Shown: positions 47,774 to 56,121 of the stretch, in pieces
Layout: each line of letters begins with the position of its first letter
Numbering within the stretch: the stretch's first letter is position 1
Assembly (NCBI GenBank): GCA_937925655.1
Contig: CALAMC010000064.1
Location: 1-64,000 of the forward strand
Direction: 5' to 3'
Length of the DNA: 64,000 bases
Origin: an uncultured candidate division Zixibacteria bacterium
GTDB taxonomy: Bacteria; Zixibacteria; MSB-5A5; GN15; PGXB01
Notes under the pieces: model-generated
What the model was told of the DNA's origin: nothing
Seen by the model: the letters and a program-made list of their open reading frames with translations, nothing else
Databases searched by the model: none
Program-made: the position numbers and the translations under genes

Positions 47774-48301
47774 TTACTTCTTGGTATTTTTTACCATAAA
47801 AACCGGAATGACCTCATTAACCGGCGGCGAAACCATCTGCAGAGTATTGCCCGGGTTGGTGGTGGTAGTGTCAACCTTCAGATCGGGAATTTTGTCGCCG
47901 TCAAGCGAAGACACAAAAATGGTAGCGATTCTCCCGTTGCCCGGCTGAAGCGCGGGTACGGAGACACCGATATCGTTAATCAGGCCAATCGTGACACTCT
48001 GAATTGAGGTATCGGCGCGGGCGAATTTGACGCGGAAATGTTCGGTTCGGCCGCCCTTGAATATGGTCGAATCGGCCACCAGGCGAAGTTTGCCGGAGGC
48101 AAATCTCAACGGAACCGAAATACCCACGATCTCTTCGTCGTTGGTGAGGGAAAGGTTTATACCCCAGTTTTTATCATCGATTTGATACGGCTCGGCATAA
48201 AGCGTATCGATTTTGCCGAATTCGTCTTTCTGAGCAAATACGCTCATGGCCAAAATCAAGAGCAATCCCAGCATGAAAAGAGCTGTCTTTTGCAGGCTCA
48301 T
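47774..48301 (-). CDS. Exported cohesin-like beta-sandwich protein
   Basis: The 175-residue product starts at the ATG at 48301, five bases after GGAGG; an in-frame upstream ATG at 48316 has no site. The signal peptide spans about 4-24 (ending MSVFAQK). The mature part has the pattern of a single cohesin/type-A carbohydrate-binding-like sandwich: NWGINLSLTNDEEIVGISVPLRF, LRLVADST and RIATIFVSSL. Such domains are common on secreted proteins of this type of bacterium. No binding partner can be named. A terminator follows. Confidence 0.6.
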   Translation of the reverse strand: MSLQKTALFMLGLLLILAMSVFAQKDEFGKIDTLYAEPYQIDDKNWGINLSLTNDEEIVGISVPLRFASGKLRLVADSTIFKGGRTEHFRVKFARADTSIQSVTIGLINDIGVSVPALQPGNGRIATIFVSSLDGDKIPDLKVDTTTTNPGNTLQMVSPPVNEVIPVFMVKNTKK

Positions 48302-48331
48302 TATACCTCCATCCATTTGATATTAAAGGTG

Positions 48332-49834
48332 TTACTTATTTACATCGGTATTTAGGCCGATATTTTTATTGTCTTTCGCCGGCACCAGACGATTCCGGAG
48401 AATATCTATCAACTCTTCGGCCTTTTGTTCGTTGTTCAGGCGGTGCCGATAAACGGCGGCCGCATTTAGGAGAGCCTTATAACCCACCTCCGTATTGGGG
48501 AACTTATCGTAGAGTTTTACCAGAATATCGACCGCTTGTTCCCAGTTTTGATGACGCCGCGCGATTTCGGCCTTAAAGGACAGCGCCGAGGCCTCAATGG
48601 TTGTGCCGGGATAACCCCGGGCCATTTTATCGTAAAATTCTTCTGCCCGGTTATACCAGACCTCGGCCAGATTTTTATTATTGGTTTCGCTGTAATGCTC
48701 GGCCACAAACAGGTAGGCATTGAACGCGTCTTCGGTAGTCGGGTAATTGTCGGCCAACTGCATAAAAGCCATCTCCGCCCGGGGCCAGTCGCCCAGACGG
48801 TTATTGGCCAGGGCGATGTACTTCTGGGGAGCCGGATTGATCCGATAGAAAAACTCATATTGCTTCCGGACAAAATTCATAATATCGAGGCATTTCTGAT
48901 ACTGCCGACTTTCATAAAGGGCCGCGGCCTTGCGCACATATAAATTCGGCAATATCAGGGTATCACTGGTGGTGCCGATTAGCTCGTCGAACATATTGGC
49001 CGCCGTTTCATATTTCCGCAACCCGGAAGCCGTGATATTGGCCGCCAAAATTTTCGCCTCAAGCGGCACCTGCCCGGTGGAATCCTTTATCATATATAGC
49101 TGGTCAATGGCCTTTTCATGCTGACCGTCATCGGTATAAACCCGGGCCAGATTGCCGCGCGCAGCAGTCTCTAATGCCGTATTTGGCCAATCATTTATGA
49201 TCCGTAAATAATAATTTTCGGCAGAACGAGTCTCCTGCACCTGCAACAGGCTATCGCCAAGTATTCGATGGATATGTATAATTTCCATCGGAAGATTTAA
49301 AACATCCGTTAATATCTTATTCGTATTGTCAACCGGCGGATAAAAAGTGTCTATTATTTCATGGTATATATTAAGGGCCTCGTCCCGGCGACCCTGCCAG
49401 TGCTTGGCTTTGGCCAGTTGTAGCCGGGCCGACAATAACTGCCCTCCCTCAAGATTGGTCATGTTCAGCAGTTGACTTAGAATGAAAACCGTGGAATCAA
49501 GTTTCTCCTCATTGAAGTATATGCCGCCAAGCCGCACGCTGGCCAGATAAGCGATAGTTTCCAATTCCTGTTTCTGCGCCAGGTTTTTCTCGATCGAAAT
49601 TGAATCGATATACATTCGACAATAATCGGTAACCTCTAAATAAGCCCGTTTAACCTCGGACCAGGTTTGTTCATCCTGAAGATCCGGCTTGATGGAAGCT
49701 TTTTCGAAAAGTTTGTCGGCTCGGTGATATAGCTTTTCGGCGTTAAATCTGATCTGAATGGCATTATCAGAAGAACAGCCAACCGCTATTAAAACGGTAA
49801 TTAAAAGCAAAAAAAACCTTGATTCCTTGGTCAT
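48332..49834 (-). CDS. TPR lipoprotein
   Basis: The 500-residue product has a lipobox signal FLLLITVLIAVGC (Cys at about residue 20), and Ser after the Cys favours outer-membrane sorting. The rest is a TPR-rich superhelix, with clear units such as AENYYLRIINDWPNTALETAARGNLARVY and AVDILVKLYDKFPNTEVGYKALLNAA. It ends with a short charged tail. It resembles BamD/YbgF-type periplasmic scaffold proteins but is longer. It lies 30 bases before the cohesin-like gene on the same strand and is likely transcribed with it. Confidence 0.82.
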   Translation of the reverse strand: MTKESRFFLLLITVLIAVGCSSDNAIQIRFNAEKLYHRADKLFEKASIKPDLQDEQTWSEVKRAYLEVTDYCRMYIDSISIEKNLAQKQELETIAYLASVRLGGIYFNEEKLDSTVFILSQLLNMTNLEGGQLLSARLQLAKAKHWQGRRDEALNIYHEIIDTFYPPVDNTNKILTDVLNLPMEIIHIHRILGDSLLQVQETRSAENYYLRIINDWPNTALETAARGNLARVYTDDGQHEKAIDQLYMIKDSTGQVPLEAKILAANITASGLRKYETAANMFDELIGTTSDTLILPNLYVRKAAALYESRQYQKCLDIMNFVRKQYEFFYRINPAPQKYIALANNRLGDWPRAEMAFMQLADNYPTTEDAFNAYLFVAEHYSETNNKNLAEVWYNRAEEFYDKMARGYPGTTIEASALSFKAEIARRHQNWEQAVDILVKLYDKFPNTEVGYKALLNAAAVYRHRLNNEQKAEELIDILRNRLVPAKDNKNIGLNTDVNK

Positions 49835-49962
49835 ATGATATCCCTGTTTAAATTATATGGCGTTCCCGTAACCGTAACGGATTATACCATATAAGTTATC
49901 GGCGGTTTATACAAACTTGCTTAAGATGGCAAAAAAGCCCAATGGTGTCAAGTAATTGGCAA

Positions 49963-49998
49963 TAAAAAAAGTCCCGACCGGCGGTCGGGACTTTTAAA
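49963..49998 (-). terminator. Intrinsic terminator of the PEP-CTERM gene
   Basis: The perfect hairpin aagtcccgaccg ... cggtcgggactt (about 49969-49995) has a T-run on the minus strand (the complement of aataaaaaaa). It lies 20 bases past the stop of the gene at 50015. Confidence 0.85.
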
Positions 49999-50014
49999 AT
50001 CTATGAAACGAATT

Positions 50015-50770
50015 TTAGGCGTGGCGTCTGCGATAAATACCCAAACCGGCCAGCCCGATTCCCAGAAGAAGCAGGGAGGTCGGTTCCGGAATGAAGTTGT
50101 AGGTCTCATTCATAAGATCGTTGCCGCAAGCGAGGGTGTTATGGAAGGATATTGTGGATGCTCCCGAAGCCCCCGCCACCAGACTCATATCGAAGGAAAA
50201 TTCCAGAACATAGGTATCACCATTTCCCGGCTGAAGATAATCGGTTTCCAGATCATCCCAGAAGGTCATGGTATGGTTGACCATGCCCAGTTCGACACCG
50301 CTGGTCATATTCCAGGCGCCGACCGCATTACGGATGGTAGGATAATTATAATAACTGCCGGGAAGATTCGGAATCCCGGTAAAAGAATTTACTTCGTAAA
50401 GACGCATGGTTTGCATGTCAATAGCATATTGGGTGCTGGACCCGTCGAACCCGAAGAAAAGGTCTCCAAGGGCATAGCTCTGATGCCAACCCGTCGAATA
50501 GGCCGACAGACCGAAGGAGTTGACGATGGCCACATGAGCAATGTTGCCTTCCATCGCAAAATGCAAGCCCTCAAGATCAAACTTTTCGCCACCTTCACCG
50601 ATATTGCCGGGAGATGGCAGTGAACCGACACCATTGGGATAATAAATCGGCGCGGTATTATTGTTGTGATCGAAAATTTGAGAACCGAAGTCATACATCT
50701 GCCAGGCGAAGCCGAAGCTTGACGAGGCCATCAGGCTGATGAACGCGAAAGCAATTAAAACTCGTTTCAT
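50015..50770 (-). CDS. PEP-CTERM sorted exported protein
   Basis: The 251-residue product starts at the ATG at 50770, which gives a signal peptide MKRVLIAFAFISLMASSSFGF directly; the longer frame to 50890 lacks one. The C-terminus is a PEP-CTERM sorting tag: PEPTSLLLLG, a hydrophobic helix, then RRRHA. Exosortase cleaves such tags and attaches the protein to extracellular polysaccharide. No exosortase gene is in the window. The body is a beta-rich secreted domain of unknown function. A sigma54-type promoter lies 46 bases upstream and a terminator follows, so this is a single-gene unit. Confidence 0.9.
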   Translation of the reverse strand: MKRVLIAFAFISLMASSSFGFAWQMYDFGSQIFDHNNNTAPIYYPNGVGSLPSPGNIGEGGEKFDLEGLHFAMEGNIAHVAIVNSFGLSAYSTGWHQSYALGDLFFGFDGSSTQYAIDMQTMRLYEVNSFTGIPNLPGSYYNYPTIRNAVGAWNMTSGVELGMVNHTMTFWDDLETDYLQPGNGDTYVLEFSFDMSLVAGASGASTISFHNTLACGNDLMNETYNFIPEPTSLLLLGIGLAGLGIYRRRHA

Positions 50771-51065
50771 TGAAGCACCCACAAATAAAAAAGTTATAGT
50801 TATTTTCATGAAAATAAAGCAATTCTCATGCCGCCAAAAGGACATCTTTAAAAAATCGCAACTCCCTGTAAAACAGCAACTTACCTGCACAGAAATGCTT
50901 CCAGATTATTGAGCAATCGGAAAATATGCAAATCCTTGCGATTTCTTTGAATAATAAATTAGCCTTTTGTCTGCAAAAAGTTGGGAAAATGCGTGCCATA
51001 TTTCAAAATAGCCATAAAACCGATGTTGATTCGCTACGCTCCCGATTATAAAAAAAGGAGCCGGA
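50771..51065. other. Divergent intergenic region before the phage-like cluster
   Basis: A sigma54 promoter for the PEP-CTERM gene lies at 50816-50833. On the plus side an AAAAAAAGGAG Shine-Dalgarno (about 51050-51060) precedes the portal ATG. I did not find a convincing promoter for the phage-like operon, nor an att-like direct repeat. Confidence 0.5.
50816..50833 (-). promoter_or_regulatory. Sigma54-type (-24/-12) promoter for the PEP-CTERM gene
   Basis: On the minus strand the sequence is cGGCATGagaaTTGCttt, against the consensus TGGCACG-N4-TTGC. GG (50832-50831) and GC (50820-50819) are separated by the required ten bases. Start of transcription is expected near 50807, with a 5' leader of about 37 bases. 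RpoN control of PEP-CTERM genes through PrsK/PrsR-type regulators is described for other bacteria, which makes the match more credible. Confidence 0.6.
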
Positions 51066-52331
51066 ATGAGAAAAAAAAGTCATTTGGCCAATTCCCGAAT
51101 TGAAACGATCGATTTCGCCAGATTTAAGTCAGGAGTCAAGCTGAATCAGTCCGCCTCAATCATTGGATCCGCCGGAAATACTCTGATTTGGCGCACCGAA
51201 GGTGATTGGCAAAATCGGTTCAGAATCGACCTGTATCGTTTTTTGCGTGACAATATCCCCATCTTGAGTGCCTGTATCTGGACCTGGAGTCGCCTGGCCT
51301 CGGCGCCGGGCCATTTCGAAATAGAAACCGGCACATCAGAATCACAAAAAACTCGCGGCATCGAGATTCTGGACAGATTATCCGGTTGCATATACCCCTT
51401 TGAATTTGACCGGGCCGGGGCGCTGGATTCTTTCCTGCCCCTCTTATTCAGCAGTTTTTTCACCGACGGGGCATTTGCCGGTTTTCTTATTTTACATCCG
51501 GATGGCTCCGGAATAGAGCGCTTTGTTCCGGTTGACCCGCGCGAAATCGGTCTGGCGCGTTCGAAATCGGGCATTCCGGTTATTTTCATAAGCACGGCCA
51601 CAGGCGAAATCCGGCCCGAAGGCGACGATTTTTATTACATCGGGCTCAACGCCGATCTCAATCATGGGCTGGGTAAATCCATTATGCGCTCCGTGCCGTT
51701 CGTGGCCTATATCGAACAGCAACTGACCGACGATATGCGCCGCACCATGCACAACAGCGGGTACCACCGCCTGCATGTCAAAATCACGCCTCCGGAAAAA
51801 AGCTCCGGCGAATCAGACCGCGCTTATATCGAGCGTATCAACGAGTATTTTGACCAGACCGTGTCGATGATAAAAAAATGTGACCCCGATGATAACCCGG
51901 TCACCTGGGATAATGTTCAAATCGATTATGTCGGACCGCAAAATGTCCGGACCGCAACCAATTCATGGTCGATTAATCACCGGGCTATGATCGATGAGAT
52001 CTGTGCCGGGACCAATCTGTCGCCGTTCCTTCTGGGTTACAGCCACGGGGCCGCCCATAAGTGGGCCGAATTCAAATACGACCTGGTGATGCGACAGGTA
52101 CAATCGGTCCAGCGTCAAATTGCCCGTTTTCTGGAATGGATGGGTAATATTGAACTGGCCTTGAACGGCTTTAACGGCCGCTGTCGCTTCCTTTTCGAAA
52201 ACAGCTTAAGCTATCTGGCATCGGAGCAGGCTCAAATCCGTCAGAGCGACGTGGATAATCTTATCAAGCTGTTTTCCCATGGTTTGATATCGAAAGACGA
52301 CGCCGCGCGCCGGGCCGGAGAGTTGATATAG
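51066..52331 (+). CDS. Phage-type portal protein
   Basis: The 421-residue product forms, in phages and gene-transfer agents, the ring through which DNA is packed into the capsid. The N-terminal part (about 30-130) has the alpha-helical wing-like start (RFRIDLYRFLRDNIPILSACIWTWSRLAS). GKSIMRSVPFVAYIEQQLTDDMRRTMHN (about 199-226) and IDEICAGTNLSPFLLGYSHGAAHKWAE (about 317-343) match the stem and crown regions of portal proteins of the HK97/phi-29-like class (SPP1-like). First gene of the cluster. Its last codons overlap the likely start of the terminase. Confidence 0.82.
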   Translation: MRKKSHLANSRIETIDFARFKSGVKLNQSASIIGSAGNTLIWRTEGDWQNRFRIDLYRFLRDNIPILSACIWTWSRLASAPGHFEIETGTSESQKTRGIEILDRLSGCIYPFEFDRAGALDSFLPLLFSSFFTDGAFAGFLILHPDGSGIERFVPVDPREIGLARSKSGIPVIFISTATGEIRPEGDDFYYIGLNADLNHGLGKSIMRSVPFVAYIEQQLTDDMRRTMHNSGYHRLHVKITPPEKSSGESDRAYIERINEYFDQTVSMIKKCDPDDNPVTWDNVQIDYVGPQNVRTATNSWSINHRAMIDEICAGTNLSPFLLGYSHGAAHKWAEFKYDLVMRQVQSVQRQIARFLEWMGNIELALNGFNGRCRFLFENSLSYLASEQAQIRQSDVDNLIKLFSHGLISKDDAARRAGELI

Positions 52332-53665
52332 AAAACATTCTTGACAGGTCTGCCTGGCTCCGCGCCGCCGATGACATCCCCTTCTTCGCCCGCAAGTTCC
52401 TGCGCGTCGAGCCGCATCCCGGTCAGATAAAATGGCTCGACGGCAGCCGGACTCCGGAAAACCTGCTGGTAACCGGCAACCGCTGGGGCAAGTCGTTTGC
52501 CCAGGCGATCAAAATTATTCATCATGCCGTTTTTCGGGTACGGGACGTCAAATATGATGCCTGCGGCAAGTATCATATCGCTACCGCCTGCATCACCCTC
52601 GATCAGGCTCGCATCATTTTCAACACGGTTGTGCGCATCCTCAACAGTACCTGTTGCATTGACGGCCTGATTAAAAAGTACACAGTGACGCCCTACCCCC
52701 GGTTGATACTGGACAACGGGGCGATCATCGACGCCCGTTCGACACAGCGGCGCGGGGAATATCTGCTCGGCAACGATTACGATTTCTTTGTTTATGACGA
52801 GGTCGCCTTTGACCCCGAAGCCGAGTATGTCGTCAATGAGGTTATAAAGATGCGTCTGGCCGACCGCCGGGGCAAACTGGATCTCGTGTCCACACCCAAC
52901 GGCCGCAACTGGTTTTATCGCAAGATGCAGGAGTTGTCGGCGCGGGGGAAAGACGCCTACGTCCAATCGGGCGATTCCCGCAAAAACCGCCATATATCAA
53001 GAGAATACCTTGACACCCAGATAAAATACTTGAGCGACAAACGCGTCGCCCAGAACATCATGGGGCAGTTTGTCGACAGCGGGGGCGAAATCATCCCCGG
53101 ACGATATATCGACGCCGCCCTGATGCAAAATCCGGTGTCGCATTCGGAAAATCGGGAAAATACCCATAAGTACTATATCACGGGCTGGGACCTGGCCCGC
53201 AAAAAAACGGCGACGGTCGGGATAACGGTGCAACTTGAACGGGATACTGCTCGGGTGGTCATGGTCCAGCGCCTCCGTCAGTGGGACTGGAATATCATAT
53301 TGCAGAAAATCCGCGAACAACAAAGAATGTATCCGGGGCGGCTGATTATCGACGCCACCGGGCTGGGCGACGTTGTTGTCTCGCAACTCGATGATTTGAA
53401 TCCGACGGCTTTTATTTTTTCGCCCAAGTCCAAAGCCGAACTTCTGACCAATGTCGAAATGATGCACGCCATGAAGCGGATTAAATATGCACGCTGGGAA
53501 ATGGCCGACGACAACGGGCGGGCCTGGTCGCTCGAGGATGACCTTCGTTCGGCCCGGTGGGATGATAATAATACTTGTGACGGTCTGATGGCTCTGGCGC
53601 TTGCTTTATGGCCATTGCGCAAATCATGCACTCCGGCTATTGCACCGAGAGTCGGAACGATTTAA
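52328..53665 (+). CDS. Large terminase subunit, no canonical start codon
   Basis: ATP-driven DNA-packaging motor and nuclease, about 445 residues. Walker A is TGNRWGKS (about 49-56 from the assumed start). Walker B is FFVYDEVAF (Asp-Glu). The RNase H-like nuclease has Asp in TGWDLARK, LIIDATGLGDVV and NTCDGLMALAL. These define TerL. The frame is open from just after a stop at 52256, yet contains no ATG, GTG or TTG before the GTG at 52631, which lies inside the ATPase domain. I place the start at the ATA at 52328, which follows a GGAG; the ATT at 52337 or the CTG at 52400 are alternatives. Placement after the portal is unusual, since TerL normally precedes it. No small terminase is present. 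Confidence 0.88.
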   Translation: MENILDRSAWLRAADDIPFFARKFLRVEPHPGQIKWLDGSRTPENLLVTGNRWGKSFAQAIKIIHHAVFRVRDVKYDACGKYHIATACITLDQARIIFNTVVRILNSTCCIDGLIKKYTVTPYPRLILDNGAIIDARSTQRRGEYLLGNDYDFFVYDEVAFDPEAEYVVNEVIKMRLADRRGKLDLVSTPNGRNWFYRKMQELSARGKDAYVQSGDSRKNRHISREYLDTQIKYLSDKRVAQNIMGQFVDSGGEIIPGRYIDAALMQNPVSHSENRENTHKYYITGWDLARKKTATVGITVQLERDTARVVMVQRLRQWDWNIILQKIREQQRMYPGRLIIDATGLGDVVVSQLDDLNPTAFIFSPKSKAELLTNVEMMHAMKRIKYARWEMADDNGRAWSLEDDLRSARWDDNNTCDGLMALALALWPLRKSCTPAIAPRVGTI

Positions 53666-53778
53666 AGAACACTGCCGACGGACTCGCCGAAAGTCAGGCA
53701 CATGGCGGTGATAAATACAATCAAACCGACCATCAGCTTGAGGATTTTCGATCTTTTCTTGGCTCGATAAACTATCAT
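53662..53778 (-). CDS. Small antisense membrane peptide (38 residues)
   Basis: The minus-strand frame from the ATG at 53778 ends at 53662, one base before the terminase stop. The product has a basic start (MIVYRAKKRSKILK), one hydrophobic helix (LMVGLIVFITAMCLTF) and a short tail ESVGSVL. It has a Shine-Dalgarno (aggaaaag), a perfect -10 TATAAT 18 bases before the start codon and a -35-like TTGCAG. This looks like a type I toxin, leader or holin-type peptide. It is too short for homology to be visible and may be a chance frame. Confidence 0.4.
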   Translation of the reverse strand: MIVYRAKKRSKILKLMVGLIVFITAMCLTFGESVGSVL

Positions 53779-54016
53779 ACTCTTTTCCTGTCAGAATTAT
53801 ATTCCGAACTCCCATACTGCAAGAGCTATGCCCGTTCGTGTTTCGGTTCGTGCGGTATCGTAACATTATGACAAATAACAAGTTGCCGCCCACTGGAAAA
53901 ATTCCGAAGTATGTCCGGGCAGTCTTCCCGTGAAATTGCCTGCATAAATTTGCGCCGGCCAAATCGATATCGACTTGATGGTAAAACTGCCGGTCACCTT
54001 TGGTAACGGAGGTGTT
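53666..54016. other. Gap in the phage cluster
   Basis: This interval of 350 bases has no plus-strand gene I can support. An 87-codon plus-strand frame (53608-53871) overlaps terminase and shows no family features. The left third is occupied by the small antisense peptide gene and its promoter. The right part (53871-54005) is featureless apart from the GGAGG that serves the protease. Confidence 0.5.
53796..53822 (-). promoter_or_regulatory. Sigma70-type promoter of the antisense peptide
   Basis: On the minus strand, -35 TTGCAG (53822-53817) and perfect -10 TATAAT (53801-53796) are separated by 15 bases, slightly short of the ideal 17. Transcription would run away from the phage operon toward the terminase 3' end. 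Confidence 0.35.
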
Positions 54017-55816
54017 ATGAAAGAATTAATCGGAAAGATGACGGTTTCCCTGGCTCGTGACGAGCAAAGTGGCCACGATGAACTGATGGCAATTCTCAAT
54101 GCCAATATCAAACCCCCGAAGCCGATCGAATCGTCGATGGTGTACATCCGAGCCATGTATATCGTTTCGGATAGGGTCAATAGCTATGGCGGACGATTCC
54201 CGGCCGAAGACCATGACCGCCTGGCCGAACTTCTGATAGATTCGCCGGTGCTGGTCGGACACCGCAAAGACAGTCTGCCCATCGCCCGGAATTTCCACGC
54301 TGAAAAAGTCGTCCGCGACGGCGCCAACTGGATCAAAGTATATTTCTACTGGCTGAAAAACGCCGATGGGGGAGAAAATCTTCGCCGAAACATCGACGCC
54401 GGAATTTACAAGGAAGGTTCGATCAGCTTCGTGTTCGCCCTGCCGCAGTGTACTATCTGCGGCCGCGATATTCGCGACTGCCCCCATCAGCCGTTTGTGA
54501 AATACAAAACCCCGACCGGCATGGTCACGGCCGCCTTCAATTATCGAAAAATCGAACGGGTGCTGGAAACGTCGCTGGTGTATCGCGGGTCGGTCGAAAA
54601 CACGTCGATTGAAAAAGCCCTTGCTTTTGACCGGTCCCCGGAAAAGCCAACGGGCATAACCGAAAATTGTTACCCGTCCCGGCGCCGATTTATAATCTGG
54701 GATCCCGCTTCTCTTGACCCGGAGAGCGAGTATCTGGTTTTCCCCGCCTATGAGTCAATCCCGATTTTCGCCTTTGTCAAAGATAACATGACGCAAATCC
54801 GGACATACTCCGGACGAGTTATCGAATCCATTCAATTACGGAAATACCTCGCCCAACTGACGTGGCCCGACGGCGCCTATGTTCTCGACGCCCGTCTTAT
54901 CGGATATCGCGGCAAAGAACGACAACCGTTGGTCGAATTATCGAAATATCTTCATGACGTTAAATCAACGGTGACTCGGGTAGAGCTCAAATTGTACGAT
55001 ATTATTTCGATAGAGAATATCAACTTCGAAACCGCGACGGGGCGGGAACGCCGCGCCGCCTTGACCATGCTATTCGACAAAACCGATGGCCTGTTGCCGA
55101 AATCCGTAATTTGCCGGGGGGCGCAACTGGCGACGGCTTTGGCCGATGTAACCACCCGCCTGGGCTGCGAAATATTCGGCTATGATAATTCCGATCGATT
55201 CCTGCTGACCCACCGTAAACTGATTACCGCCGAAACCAATAACACTCCGGAGAAAAAAACAAATACCCGTTCACTGTTCTGTCTTATCGATGGTCAAAAA
55301 CGAAATATGATTTCGGAAATGTCGTCACCATCGCATACAATGACGGATGGCACGGTTATTCTCGAAGTTAACGCACTCTGTGAAAGAGATAACCGCCTTG
55401 TGGCGCTCCACCCCAGGATTATTGACCGGTCGGACTATTTCGATGGCATCGATGACCTTGCCTTTGTAACACGTGATTCCCGCCATGCCCGTAATCAAAA
55501 TCAATACTCTCTGTGCAAAAGCGCCGAAGGCGTCTTTCTGGAGTTGACTCTGAAGGGGACGAAGAAAACTCTTAACATATATAATTATTCGACTGACAGG
55601 TTAAAACAGGGGCGGCGTTTCTTTGCCCATGATGAATCCATTCCTGCTCATCGGACAATGGCGCTTTTGGGCCGGGGCAGGGTGGAAAATATGGCGGAAT
55701 CGGCCGGCCGATTGAAATTGAAGCTGACCGGGCCATTGGACGGGGCATATTTCATCCGTCCGGCAATAATCAAAGGCCGCGCTTGTTTCCTGTTCGGAAG
55801 GGAAAAAGATTCATGA
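54017..55816 (+). CDS. Prohead protease (S78-like) fused to a degenerate ATP-dependent DNA-ligase-like region
   Basis: The 599-residue product starts at the ATG at 54017 after GGAGG. Residues 38-200 are an HK97-type maturation protease: VLVGHRKD gives His82, GSISF gives Ser135, and VLETSLVYRG gives Glu184. A zinc-knuckle insertion (Cys145, Cys148, Cys155, His157) lies between the Ser and Glu blocks. Residues 220-480 then align with an ATP-dependent ligase: FPAYESI (242-248) sits where PKYDGI would be, VLDARLIGY (289-297) where vLDGElv is, VELKLYDII ... RERRAALTML (322-352) where FDLL ... ERR is, and GCEIFGYDNSDRF (383-395) where EGvvvK is. HPRIIDRSDYFDG (465-477) resembles the OB-fold motif. 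Catalytic Lys is Ala244. Residues 540-599 (LKLKLTGPLDGAYFIRP) recall a LigD phosphoesterase end. The fusion is seen directly; that the ligase part is an inactive fold is inferred. Confidence 0.75.
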   Translation: MKELIGKMTVSLARDEQSGHDELMAILNANIKPPKPIESSMVYIRAMYIVSDRVNSYGGRFPAEDHDRLAELLIDSPVLVGHRKDSLPIARNFHAEKVVRDGANWIKVYFYWLKNADGGENLRRNIDAGIYKEGSISFVFALPQCTICGRDIRDCPHQPFVKYKTPTGMVTAAFNYRKIERVLETSLVYRGSVENTSIEKALAFDRSPEKPTGITENCYPSRRRFIIWDPASLDPESEYLVFPAYESIPIFAFVKDNMTQIRTYSGRVIESIQLRKYLAQLTWPDGAYVLDARLIGYRGKERQPLVELSKYLHDVKSTVTRVELKLYDIISIENINFETATGRERRAALTMLFDKTDGLLPKSVICRGAQLATALADVTTRLGCEIFGYDNSDRFLLTHRKLITAETNNTPEKKTNTRSLFCLIDGQKRNMISEMSSPSHTMTDGTVILEVNALCERDNRLVALHPRIIDRSDYFDGIDDLAFVTRDSRHARNQNQYSLCKSAEGVFLELTLKGTKKTLNIYNYSTDRLKQGRRFFAHDESIPAHRTMALLGRGRVENMAESAGRLKLKLTGPLDGAYFIRPAIIKGRACFLFGREKDS

Positions 55817-56121
55817 GCGATACATCCCTCAAAATCGACTGGCCGACCTTATTGAATCGGCACCTGGTAAATTTCATCGTCATGCTCTTCGGTCTTTCTG
55901 CCGCCTATTTCACGACCATTGGAAGCATCAAAGCCGAATTGGCCGCAAAAGCCGAGACGGTCCTGGTCAACACTATCGACCAGAGACTGGCGCAGATGGA
56001 AGTCCTTATCCGGGAAGGTTTGATTAATAAAGATGATTTTTTCAAATTCCAGAACAGTGTCGAAAGCCGCCTGGCCCGGATAGAATCGCATCTAATCGAA
56101 AACAAGGGAGACAAAAAGTGA
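55813..56121 (+). CDS. Small membrane protein with coiled-coil tail
   Basis: The product is 102 residues from the ATG at 55813, which overlaps the protease stop (ATGA); the frame is open to 55783. It has one transmembrane helix (about 18-37, LVNFIVMLFGLSAAYFTTIG). A Lys/Glu-rich coiled coil follows (about 38-100), with KAELAAKAETVLVNTIDQRLAQ and FFKFQNSVESRLARIESHL. Size and shape recall phage membrane or holin-like accessory proteins, but a holin normally has two or three helices. Unknown function. Confidence 0.6.
   Translation: MSDTSLKIDWPTLLNRHLVNFIVMLFGLSAAYFTTIGSIKAELAAKAETVLVNTIDQRLAQMEVLIREGLINKDDFFKFQNSVESRLARIESHLIENKGDKK

Noticed and set aside
53608..53871. An 87-codon plus-strand frame overlapping the terminase 3' end
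   Set aside because: Its composition is rich in Cys, Ser and His with no family features. It overlaps a confident gene and lacks a good ribosome-binding site.
53624..53962. A 112-codon minus-strand frame in the same gap
   Set aside because: It is out of frame with the smaller peptide that has the promoter and Shine-Dalgarno, and shows no domain.
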